Shown here piece after piece: positions 1 through 11,711 of a stretch of DNA of 11,711 nucleotides. The stretch comes from Brachionus koreanus. Its lineage: Eukaryota > Rotifera > Eurotatoria > Ploima > Brachionidae. The stretch spans positions 978,857 to 990,567 of the forward strand of contig PJRA01000343.1 in NCBI GenBank assembly GCA_016987375.1, read 5' to 3'. Below the pieces are notes generated by a model that was not told where the DNA came from, did not search any database, and saw only the letters and a list, made by a program, of their open reading frames with translations. The position numbers and the translations under genes were made by a program. The stretch's first letter is position 1. Each line of letters begins with the position of its first letter.

Positions 1-49
1 TGTACGAAACCATAAAAAAAGAATTGTAAAACTTTATAAAAACTAACCA

Positions 50-366
50 AATTTTTCCAAAAGCTGAAGTTGTTAGGCGATTAACTGGTCTTGGATACAG
101 AAAGCGCTATGTTTATTCCTGGCAAGATATTATAGAAAAAGAAAAATTAATGGTCTAGTTAGATAAAAATATAAAGTGTGTTGCTAAAGAAATGAATGGG
201 GAAATTTGAAATCTAAAGTTTATGAGGGTGATTAGAAGGCCAAAAATCTTGAGCAACTCGAAAACAAAATTCGCACTTGCCTGAGCAATATCGATCCAAA
301 AATTGTACAAGACCATGCTAAGACTGTTCGCTCTAGGCTCAATATCATACGTCGTCATGGAGTTTA
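50..366 (+). pseudogene. Decayed Tc1/mariner-type transposase, C-terminal remnant
   Basis: The clearest part is the frame ending at the TAA near 364-366. It reads WGNLKSKVYEGD, then an in-frame TAG, then KAKNLEQLENKIRTC and SNIDPKIVQDHAKTVRSRLN, and ends RRHGV before the stop. This matches the end of Tc1-like DDE transposases as known for the family: a WGxLK segment after the catalytic region, a helix rich in L and E, 'xIDPxxVQ', then an SxxxRLxxxIxxxG tail. The in-frame TAG sits where the family often has W, and a shift or stop separates this part from an upstream open stretch (about 53-158, ending EKEKLMV-stop). No intact catalytic triad is visible and the 5' part lies outside the window. 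I infer a dead fossil copy. The assignment to Tc1 rather than another IS630-like branch is moderate. Confidence 0.6.
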
Positions 367-440
367 ATACCTTAAGTGATATTGCTTTTACAAAATAGGA
401 AGGTTCAGTTATTTTTAAAAAAAAAATTTAAAGTCTTTGT

Positions 441-665
441 TTAACACTAGAAGCACCAAGCATTTTTTCACGTTTTTTTAATTTGAAATTATTTTATAAC
501 AAAAACTATAATAATTTTATAAAGTAATATTATTTTTAAAGAAAATTTAAAAATCTACATAAATCAAAAAAGATATATTTATTTGAAAAATCCATTGTAA
601 AGATACGAGGATTTAAAAAATTTTAAAACGAGTCAAAATGACTCGTTTGGTGCTTCTAGTGTTAA
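441..665. mobile_element. piggyBac-like MITE with TTAA target duplications
   Basis: TTAA at 441-444 and TTAA at 662-665 flank a 217-bp element (445-661). Its ends are perfect inverted repeats: CACTAGAAGCACCAA at 445-459 and TTGGTGCTTCTAGTG at 647-661. A palindrome lies just inside the right end, with arms 626-635 and 639-648 (aaacgagtca / tgactcgttt) around a 3-nt loop. The interior is AT-rich and has no coding potential. TTAA duplications and a subterminal inverted repeat are hallmarks of piggyBac transposons, so this looks like a non-autonomous derivative. The CACTA start could suggest the CACTA superfamily, but its 3-bp direct duplication is not present. Confidence 0.75.
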
Positions 666-1242
666 TAAAAATTTTTTTTTGAAAATATTAATTTTGTGCC
701 ATTTTTTATTCTACATCCGTTATGTACAAAATTACTTAAAAATTAACTCACTAGAGTACAAAATTTGATAAATTCTATATAATTATATGAATTTAAAGTC
801 AAATATATATTTTTACAATATTCATCATTTTTTAATTTATTTCGCTTTTCAAGTTTAATTAGCTTTTAATATTAATGATATGGTAACACATAGTTCATCA
901 ACTAAAAGCAAAGTTTTAACTTTATCTCCATGATAGAATTATTACGCAAACAAGAAATTTTTCTTTTCAAATTAAATAAAAAATTTTGCAGTCTACTTTC
1001 TTTTATTCTTTTTTAAATAAAATATTAATGGTTAAATTTGATTAATAAAATTGAAAAAATCAATAGTAAATAACTTAAGAAAAATAAAGTAGTTGGATGA
1101 GAAAACCCGAAAATAAAAGTATTTACATTTTTTCGTATTTTTTTTAGAAGATATGATTTTAAAAATAGTTGTTTTTAAATTATTTTACAATTTAATATTT
1201 TTCGGCACAGATATTCATACAAACAACAACAAGGTGTTAGCC
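666..1242. other. AT-rich intergenic stretch, no gene seen
   Basis: This stretch between the TTAA-flanked element and the 3' end of the DNAJB1-like gene is strongly AT-rich, with many A and T runs and frequent stops on both strands. I recognise no coding similarity, RNA gene or clear repeat in it. Its right end borders the polyadenylation region of the minus-strand gene. Confidence 0.5.
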
Positions 1243-1248
1243 TTTATT
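1219..1248 (-). terminator. Polyadenylation signal and GU-rich element of the DNAJB1-like gene
   Basis: On the minus strand AATAAA lies at 1248-1243, about 40 nt after the stop codon. It is followed by a GT-rich tract (TTGTTGTTGTTTGT, about 1232-1219), the expected arrangement of signal, cleavage site and downstream element. The predicted 3' UTR is therefore only about 60 nt. Confidence 0.6.
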
Positions 1249-1289
1249 GTGCAAAACCGATTCAAATAAAAATAGAAGAAGTTTGTTGT

Positions 1290-2363
1290 TTATCGAGGCA
1301 AAATTTGACTCAGTGTTTCTCGTTGAATAGCGTTCAAATTATCTGGAAATTTGATATCAAACTTAACAATTAGGTCTCCTTTCTTAGTGTTTTGCTTTGG
1401 AAACGGCAGTCCTTCACCAGCTATTCTTTTCTCAGTGTTCGGGTTTATCACTTCATTTAATTGAATTTGTTTTTTTCTGCCATCCAAAGTAGGCACTTGT
1501 ATTACTGCTCCCAATAAAGCCTTAAAAATTTATGTTAAAAAAATTCAATTCTATTTCATCTTTTAACTCACTTCTCTTAAATTTATTTTGACTGTATAGA
1601 TTAAATCTGATCCATCTCGTTTAAACTCCGGATGAGGTTTATCTTTTATTACGAAAACAATATCGGCCGGAATTGTACTGGGAGATTGATCGCCTTCTCT
1701 CGGAAAAGTAATTTTAGTTCCAGCTTTCCAACCAGGCTTGATGTCAATGGTCAAAACCTTGTCTTCTAAATGAGTTGATCTTCCATCTGGACTAATTACT
1801 TTTCGAGATATTCTCATTTTTTTAGTGGTGCCTTTGGCAATGTCTTCCAATGATACCAAAAGATCGTGATAAATAGGCGGATCTTGAGTTTTTTTTTTTG
1901 AACCACCCATTTGAATATTTGAGCCAGGTCCACCTGGTCCTCCGAAACTGGACGAAGTAAATCGGAACATGCCGGGGAAACCGCCAAAACTGCCGATTCC
2001 ACCGTCGTCCTCGTCTTCGCCAAAAAAGCTGCCAAACGGATTTGAATTTCCGAAAAACATGCGGAATGTTTCATTTGGATCACCGCTCCATGTGTAAGTG
2101 TAGGCTCCATTGCCGCCTCCTTGAGACCCTGGTCCAGCTCCCATTTTAAGACCGTCCTCGCCATATTTGTCGTAAATTTCTTTTTTCTTCGGATCGCTTA
2201 GAATCTCGTAGGCCTCCGCCACTTCTTTGAACTTTTCTTCGGCACCTGACTCTTTGTTTTTGTCAGGGTGATACTTGAGCGCCAATTTACGATAGGCTTT
2301 TTTTATGTCTTCATCACTGGCGCCTTTGGATAAGCCTAGTATTTTATAAAAGTCTCTGGCCAT
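1290..2363 (-). CDS. DNAJB1: DNAJB1-type (class B) Hsp40 co-chaperone, two exons
   Basis: Exon 1 is 2363-1572 and exon 2 is 1520-1290, joined across a 51-nt GT-AG intron (1571-1521, donor gtgagt) in phase 0. The product is 340 residues, the same length as human DNAJB1. The J domain (about 1-70) has the HPD motif at 32-34 (KYHPDK), which stimulates Hsp70 ATPase. A G/F-rich linker (about 74-155) includes an acidic patch, EDEDD, near 116-120. The two C-terminal substrate-binding beta domains run from about 161 to 340, with [17 protein letters not shown] near 209-225 and VPTLDG just after the splice join. The C-terminal helix ending QILPR is the usual dimerisation segment. The product should be a cytosolic/nuclear dimer that delivers clients to Hsp70. 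Upstream lie a TATA box, CCAAT and a heat-shock element, which fits heat induction. Vertebrates have paralogues DNAJB1, B4 and B5, so strict orthology is not decided. Confidence 0.97.
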
Positions 2364-2593
2364 TTTTGAATATTTTCAAATTTTTTTTGAGCTATTTCTT
2401 TTTAATTTTTTTAAAGTCTAAAAAATAAAATGAGATTTAGTTTTACTTTGACAGACTGGACCTAATTTGGTTGAGTGATCACAAAATAGAAAAGAGGTCA
2501 CAAAATACCCCAAAAGGATACAACATATAAATTTATTTAAATTTTTTTCTTTTTTAAATATCTATGTCTATGGAAATTTTGTTTAAAAAAAAA

Positions 2594-2600
2594 TTTTATA
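2594..2600 (-). promoter_or_regulatory. Probable TATA box of the DNAJB1-like gene
   Basis: TATAAAA reads on the minus strand at 2600-2594, in the context TTCATATAAAATTT. It lies about 230 nt before the ATG and about 80 nt downstream of the heat-shock element, which would place transcription start near 2565-2570. In DNA this AT-rich a TATA match alone is weak. Its position relative to CCAAT and the heat-shock element is what supports it. Confidence 0.45.
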
Positions 2601-2674
2601 TGAACATTTCTTTTATATTTTCTAAATGTTTAGTTATTGCTTCAATGATTAAAATAAAATTTTTTTGGTATTTT

Positions 2675-2679
2675 CCAAT
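2675..2679 (+). promoter_or_regulatory. CCAAT box beside the heat-shock element
   Basis: CCAAT on the plus strand (ATTGG for the minus-strand gene) lies 2 nt from the heat-shock element, on the side facing the TATA box. CCAAT boxes work in either orientation and are common in hsp promoters. A 5-mer is expected by chance fairly often. Confidence 0.35.
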
Positions 2680-2681
2680 GA

Positions 2682-2711
2682 CTTCGAGAATTTTCTAGTA
2701 AATTCTAGTAG
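2682..2711. promoter_or_regulatory. Heat-shock element (HSF-binding array)
   Basis: Six contiguous 5-bp modules are visible: cTTCg, aGAAt, tTTCt, aGTAa, aTTCt, aGTAg. Heat shock factor trimers bind alternating nTTCn/nGAAn units in exact 5-bp register. The first three modules are perfect and alternating, the fifth is perfect and in register, and the fourth and sixth differ by one base (GTA for GAA). The array sits about 320-350 nt upstream of the DNAJB1-like ATG. The AFG2A start is about 1.26 kb away on the other side, so the Hsp40 gene is the natural target. Confidence 0.75.
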
Positions 2712-3974
2712 CTGAAAGATTAATCTAAATTTCAAATTATGCTTGATCTTAAGTTTATATATTCATATGTTAAAAATAGTGTTTTTGAAATTCTAAATTA
2801 TGCTCAAATTGGCTTTAGTTACTCTTGCCTTGAGTATTAATGCGTGTTCAAAGAATTTATAAAAACACCCATGTCTGAACTACACAATATCTAAGGCATT
2901 AAATTGGTCTCAGCTGTAACTTATTTAATAATCATACTTTTCTTCAACTCAAATTATTCAACAAATTTATAAAAATAAATCAATTTCAATTAGACTAGAA
3001 AATATCTAAAAAAAAATAGAGAATGACAAAAAGTAAACGAAAATAATTCAAGAAAAAAAAACTCATGATAGATTTTTTTTTAAATCTAATAATTAAATGT
3101 TAATGTGCTTAAAAGAATACGAATATTCATCATTATTAGTATGCATGAACATGAAAAATTTTTTATGAGCATAGAAAAAAACTGATCTACTTAACACAAG
3201 AATACCCGAAGGGTTTATAAGACGGCTTTGAAAAAAATTGAAACTTAAATATTTTAAAATAGGAATAAAATTAATAAAAAATAGCTTTTAAAAAAAAAAG
3301 TATTTTGTTTTTAATTCTTACAAAATTTCAATTAATTTTCAGAAAGAATATTTAATTTTTATGCCTTAATAAATTTAGTCGAGCTTTTTAATGCTAAATA
3401 AAAATTTTTAATAAAAAAAGAATATATCAAGATCAGATATATAAAATTAAATCTTCTTAAAAAATCAAGTTGAAAAGACCTCGTTTTTGATCATATGCTA
3501 ACACTATATGTGATCAATCTCTGATATTAGTCAAAACTTTTACTGTTTTGGTGTTTAAATTTTCAAAAATGAATAATCACAAAATCATTATACAAGTCTT
3601 TAATCAAAATTTTTTTTCAATTGACTATTAATTAGACATAAATATTTTATTTTAAAATTTATAGCTTAAATAATGAAATCTTAATTTTATTTAAATATAA
3701 ATTTTGATGATGCTAACGGTTTGATGATCACAATGTTTTTTAATTCTATCAAGTCATTCTATTACATAAAAAAATTCTTTCAGCCTGCATTAAATTTTAA
3801 TTTAAAAAAAAAAAAATCTTTTGATTACTCTTAACTATCTCAATAAATTAAAAGAAAGAGTTGTTGATCAGAATGAAATAAAAATAACCAAAAAAATGTT
3901 AATAAAATTTTCTTTTAGATTTATATTTTTCTAAATATTTAAATACAAAATTAAATTATTTTCAAAATTTAAAA
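2712..3974. other. Divergent intergenic region, remainder
   Basis: Beyond the heat-shock element this stretch is AT-rich and crowded with stops. The part at about 2810-2925 has a less A/T-run-like composition but no protein similarity that I recognise in six frames. Around 3490-3515 are two TGATCA palindromes about 20 nt apart. No promoter motif for AFG2A stands out. Its ATG at 3975 follows an A-rich leader (tttaaaaATG), which suits a eukaryotic start. Confidence 0.45.
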
Positions 3975-8935
<4,961 letters not shown>

Positions 8936-8937
<2 letters not shown>

Positions 8938-8941
8938 TAAA
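8936..8941 (+). terminator. AATAAA polyadenylation signal overlapping the AFG2A stop codon
   Basis: The stop TAA (8935-8937) is embedded in ctAATAAAaa, so AATAAA begins on the second base of the stop codon. Cleavage 10-30 nt later would give a 3' UTR of only about 15-30 nt, which fits the short gap before XRCC4. Confidence 0.5.
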
Positions 8942-9105
8942 AATTAATTTGAAAATTATTTTTTTTAAAAAAATATTATCCAATTTAATATTTTTCAAGA
9001 AACTCTTTAAAAATTAATTTTTAGTTTTTATTAAAGTTAATTTTGAAAAAATTACTTGTCAAATTACACATAAATTCAAAATAAAAAATCATAAATTTAA
9101 AAAAA

Positions 9106-9920
9106 ATGGTTCAAAGTGAGCTTTTGAGTTCGTTTAAACACGAAAAAAATAAACGTTTCAGCTTACTGCAAATATGGAATGATGATGACCAGGATGAATT
9201 TTTAAAATTAATCCTCACTGATTATTTAAATTACTGGACTGGAAAGTGTAAGTGTAAAATTTAATAATTTTACTTGACATTTTTAAATCAAAATTTAATT
9301 TAAGATTCATTAGAAGAAATTAAAAAATTTTCTAATCTGAACGATTTTGATATTAACGGAATAAAGCAACAATTTATTGATGCTTTTGCAACAGACTTTC
9401 AAAATTTTAGCCTTAAAGTTGAAGGCCTAGAAACAAAAAAGGTTAATAGCTTCTATTTATTTTAAACTCTTAATTAACTCAAAATTTAAGCTTGAGATCA
9501 AAAAGGTGCTTGACAGTGAAATAAAAGTAAAAGTGATATCTATTGAATTGAAAATTGCCAGTGACTCAAGTTTGGTACATAATGGTTGTAGTTTAAAAAC
9601 ATAAATTATTTTAAGCTATTCGTTTTTAGTTAGCTGAAGAAATTTTTAATTTCAGTATAAAGAAAATAAAAAATTTGCAAAAGAGGAATGAATTATTAGA
9701 AAATGAAATACAAGAATTAAGGGAGCAAAAAAATGAAGCAGTCGAGGTAATAAAAATTTTCTCAAAGTTTTTAGATATTTCTAAAATTTTATTTTGTCAG
9801 TCCTTGAGGGAATGTGTTAACGAAAAAGAAGCGATGGAATTTGATTTGTATTCTAAATTTGTTCAAATTTTAAATGAGAAAAAATCCAAAATCAGAGAAT
9901 TAGCTAAATCAGATGAATAA
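9106..9920 (+). CDS. XRCC4: XRCC4, short form, five exons (non-homologous end joining)
   Basis: Exons: 9106-9247, 9305-9441, 9491-9574, 9630-9746, 9801-9920; introns are 57, 49, 55 and 54 nt, all GT-AG. The product is 199 residues against about 336 in human. The head domain (about 1-120) has LTDYLNYWTGKYSLEEI at about 37-53, aligning with the family's L-T-D-x4-W-T-G-x3-E-x-E-I region. The coiled coil starts near 122 and runs to the end. Its last exon, from RECVNEKEA through FDLYSKFVQILNEKKSKIRE, is the strongest match: the conserved helix that binds the tandem BRCT repeats of DNA ligase IV. XRCC4 is a nuclear dimeric scaffold that stabilises ligase IV and joins double-strand break ends with XLF. 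The usual phosphorylated C-terminal tail is absent. The head is poorly conserved, so exons 1-3 rest on splice sites and frame as well as similarity. Confidence 0.9.
9747..9800 (+). other. XRCC4 intron 4, 54 nt, stop-free and in frame
   Basis: The intron begins gtaata and ends tttgtcag. Its length is a multiple of three and it contains no in-frame stop, so a retained transcript would add 18 residues (VIKIFSKFLDISKILFCQ) between AVE and SLRECV. Family alignment of the coiled coil has no such insert, so I treat it as an intron. Confidence 0.75.
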
Positions 9921-9921
9921 A
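9916..9921 (+). terminator. AATAAA polyadenylation signal overlapping the XRCC4 stop codon
   Basis: The last codons read GAT-GAA-TAA followed by aac, so AATAAA spans 9916-9921 and contains the stop (9918-9920). The geometry is close to that of AFG2A just upstream, implying an extremely short 3' UTR. Confidence 0.5.
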
Positions 9922-10514
9922 ACTTTAAAAAAGCTTCAAAAACAAGACGATTTTTTGTAATTTAATGATTTTAAAATTTAATTTTTGGAAAATACTTTCA
10001 AAAAATAAAAATAAACTAATACTTTTCTTCAATGTTTTTAATGGGTTTATATTATTATTTAAAAATAATTTGGACACAATCCAGGGCAGTTCCGAGCGGC
10101 TATTAATTAGATTAATATTTGAATTTTTCATGATGCCAATTATATGTTTGCATATGCAAATTTTGCGCCAATATTGAAATGTATAACTGCTAATGTTCCA
10201 ATCATCATGATTTAATTGTATAACTTGAAGTTTTTGATACCTAGAAATATCAAGTTATGGAATATTGTTATCTACAACACTGGTTTTGAAAATAGAAAAT
10301 GAAGATATCGTTTAAGATATCTTGTTCAATGGTTGTTCCTAAAATGCAGAAGCAGAATAATTTTAAGATTACTATTGTGCGGAGACGGAAAATAATGTAC
10401 TATAATACAGAAACAAAAAATTTTTTTTTATAATTTTATTTAGTAAAAAACGAGTTTTAAAGGAGTTATTTAATTAATACAAAAATAATGTATGTACAGA
10501 TTTTGTTAAATTTT
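9922..10514. other. Intergenic region after XRCC4 with small hairpins, no gene supported
   Basis: Open stretches exist on both strands near 9925-10177, but they mirror each other in low-complexity A/T DNA and match nothing I know. Part of 10070-10175 has a more mixed composition and may be a decayed element. Two short hairpins are visible: ataacttga (10220-10228) with tcaagttat (10250-10258), and aagatatc with gatatctt around a 6-nt loop near 10302-10323. No RNA gene is recognised. Confidence 0.4.
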
Positions 10515-10794
10515 TTATAAGCTCATACAAGATTCTAAACAATACCATATCCCAGTTTCTTTAAAATTTTTTATTAGATTTGGTTTTATGCATCTTAAAT
10601 ATGAATGTGTTTCACAATTCAGGCATTTAAAAGATTTTTTACATAAAATTTTTTTACAAAAAATACAATAAAACTCTATGAGTTTTGAACAGTGCGAAAA
10701 GGTAATTGAAGATGAGTTTAGAATATTTTTAATTGAAGTTATTGCTTCCAAACCTGATTTTTCAAAAAACTCGAGAAGTTTGATTAAGATAAAT
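10515..10794 (-). pseudogene. Degenerate PHD-like zinc-finger fragment, possibly retroelement-derived
   Basis: The minus-strand frame is open from about 10794 down to the TAA at 10517-10515, about 90 codons, with no convincing ATG. It encodes YCIFC, then FKCLNCETHSYLRC, then GIWYCLESC. The spacing resembles a PHD finger (CxxC, CxxC-x4-H-xx-C, W-x-C-xx-C). Two departures are visible: the canonical His position is Tyr (codon TAT where CAT would be needed), and the last cysteine pair is C-x3-C instead of C-x2-C. PHD-like fingers of this kind occur in ORF1 of some animal non-LTR retrotransposons as well as in chromatin proteins. No reverse transcriptase is nearby in the window. I infer a relic, but an exon of a host gene cannot be excluded. 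Confidence 0.4.
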
Positions 10795-11279
10795 TATTTG
10801 ACTAGCTTCATCGGTTTCAATCGGTTCATTCATTTTTATCAAAAAATTTTTTACTTAATATCTTTCTGAAAAAAATTTTAGAAATATGAGATTCTAGCAA
10901 ATTAAAAAGCTACATGAGAAAAAACTTAAAATCCGCTAATTTAATTTTCTTTATTTAATATTCAAAATTAAAAGCAACAAATTAATATAAAAATTCAAGT
11001 TTACGTTAAGTTTTTAAAAATTATTCAAATTAAATTTTAGGTGTATGATAAGACTTAATTTTATCTTAAGTTATTTCAAAATAAAAATTAATTTTTTCCA
11101 GAAAACTTCATTTAAATTAATTTAATATTTTAATATTAAAATTATAAATTAAATCAAAAATAACAAGAAAAAGGACTGATCTAAACTTAAGAATCTATGC
11201 ATATAAAATATAATAAAATAAAATAAAATGAAACAAAATTTATTGATGTAATTTTGATTCATCAAAATTAAATTTTAGC
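10795..11279. other. AT-rich stretch, nothing recognised
   Basis: This stretch is dominated by A/T runs and short A/T palindromes, for example around 11040-11075. It also has a small iterated AAAATA/AAAAT tract near 11205-11228. No coding similarity, RNA gene or transposon end is supported. Confidence 0.45.
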
Positions 11280-11283
11280 TCAA

Positions 11284-11395
11284 TGATAGATGAAGTTAAA
11301 GAGCATTGTAATTCAAGGCCACATTCATGTAAAATCCTGTCAAACAAAAAATGGAATGTAAATCATAGAACCTTAAGAAACTTTGGATTATAACT
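11284..11395 (+). pseudogene. Possible transposase N-terminal HTH fragment
   Basis: From the ATG near 11284 the frame reads MIDEVKEHCNSRPHSC, then KILSNKKWNVNHRTL, then RNFGL and a stop. The pattern 'xVxxHCxxxPHSxxxLSxxxxVxxxTLxxxGL' recalls the second helix-turn-helix of IS630/Tc1/mariner transposases, which are common in invertebrates. It is short, stops early and has no catalytic domain behind it. Chance resemblance is a real possibility. Confidence 0.28.
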
Positions 11396-11435
11396 CAATG
11401 TCAGAAACCAGAAAAGAATGCAGGTTATTTAAAAC

Positions 11436-11549
11436 TCAGTTAATTTAAATGTTCGTATGCTCGCATAGATATTTTTTATATTTATAATTAAAATGATAGT
11501 TCGATATTAAAAATATCTATGCGAGCAAACGAACAATTAAATTAACTGA
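11436..11549. mobile_element. 114-bp foldback element (near-perfect inverted repeat)
   Basis: The left arm 11436-11476 and right arm 11509-11549 are reverse complements at 39 of 41 positions. The core GCTCGCATAGATATTTTT is identical on both sides, and the spacer is 32 nt. Both arms begin TCAGTTAATTTAA when read inward. The stem is long, nearly perfect and includes a GC-containing block (gctcgcatag), so it is not a chance A/T palindrome. It fits a MITE or foldback element. Family and target duplication are not clear, although TTAA occurs inside both arms. Confidence 0.7.
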
Positions 11550-11711
11550 ATTAATTAGTAGATTTTTAACGGGTGATGCATAAGAAAATGGACCAAAGTT
11601 AAGTTAACTTGCCCGATCATGCAAATGATCAGGGGATCATATATATATTTATTTATAAACTACTAAAAATTAGCTTTAATATTGCAAAAAAAAATTTTAA
11701 ATGGGACTTTC
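11550..11711. other. Unassigned right edge
   Basis: The segment 11567-11635 has a more mixed composition (acgggtgatgcataagaaa...) than its surroundings. It contains gttaagttaac and a small hairpin, gatcat-gcaa-atgatc, flanked by ccc and agggg. It may be the end of another mobile element that continues outside the window. No coding sequence is recognised. Confidence 0.3.

Noticed and set aside
155..358. Minus-strand open frame over the Tc1-like remnant
   Set aside because: It is the antisense of the transposase C-terminal region. Its hydrophobic product is typical of antisense A/T-rich DNA.
445..661. CACTA-superfamily assignment of the left MITE, from its CACTA ends
   Set aside because: CACTA elements make a 3-bp direct duplication. 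Here the flanks are TAA and TTA as 3-mers but TTAA/TTAA as 4-mers, which fits piggyBac.
1814..2164. 116-codon minus-strand open frame overlapping the DNAJB1-like exon 1
   Set aside because: It is a shadow in another frame of a strongly conserved J-protein coding region and has no recognisable protein pattern.
2810..2925. Possible coding or element-like segment in the divergent intergenic region
   Set aside because: Six-frame reading gives only short, unrecognised peptides with stops, and no inverted or direct terminal repeats are visible.
9925..10177. Open frames on both strands after XRCC4
   Set aside because: They overlap each other in low-complexity DNA, encode K/N/F/L-rich peptides without known motifs, and have no splice or promoter support.
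10678..10869. 63-codon plus-strand open frame
   Set aside because: It is opposite the PHD-like minus-strand frame, A/T driven, and has no recognisable motif.
11436..11549. microRNA precursor
   Set aside because: The stem is too long and too perfect (39/41), and the structure looks like a transposon-type inverted repeat. Small RNAs from it remain possible.

Overview
The window is from a eukaryotic nuclear genome, most likely a small-genome, AT-rich invertebrate. The genes are animal-type (DNAJB1, AFG2A/SPATA5, XRCC4). They are split by very short GT-AG introns, mostly 47-72 nt, and lie close together. A rotifer or similar micro-metazoan would fit, but the lineage is inference only. The standard genetic code is used throughout.

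Layout. 1-366 is the decayed 3' end of a Tc1/mariner-type transposase. 441-665 is a non-autonomous, piggyBac-like inverted-repeat element flanked by TTAA. 1290-2363 (minus) is a complete two-exon DNAJB1-type Hsp40 gene of 340 residues. Its upstream DNA carries a TATA box, a CCAAT box and a strong heat-shock element at 2682-2711. 2364-3974 is the divergent intergenic region. 3975-8937 (plus) is a ten-exon AFG2A gene, a two-ring AAA+ ATPase of 854 residues in my model. Its fifth intron hosts a 158-bp TA-flanked MITE, and its ninth intron is a 1,775-nt outlier. 9106-9920 (plus) is a five-exon XRCC4 gene of only 199 residues, starting 168 bp after the AFG2A stop. 9921-11711 is gene-poor. It holds a degenerate PHD-like zinc-finger fragment (minus, about 10515-10794), a possible transposase fragment near 11280-11395, and a 114-bp near-perfect foldback element at 11436-11549.

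Function. The three intact genes are housekeeping or stress genes: Hsp70 co-chaperone (DNAJB1), ribosome-maturation and protein-unfolding ATPase (AFG2A), and the ligase IV scaffold of non-homologous end joining (XRCC4). No shared pathway is implied beyond proximity. The most notable non-coding signals are the heat-shock element, three distinct inverted-repeat elements (one inside an intron), and AATAAA signals that overlap the stop codons of both plus-strand genes. I see no CRISPR array, rRNA, tRNA or bacterial operon signal.
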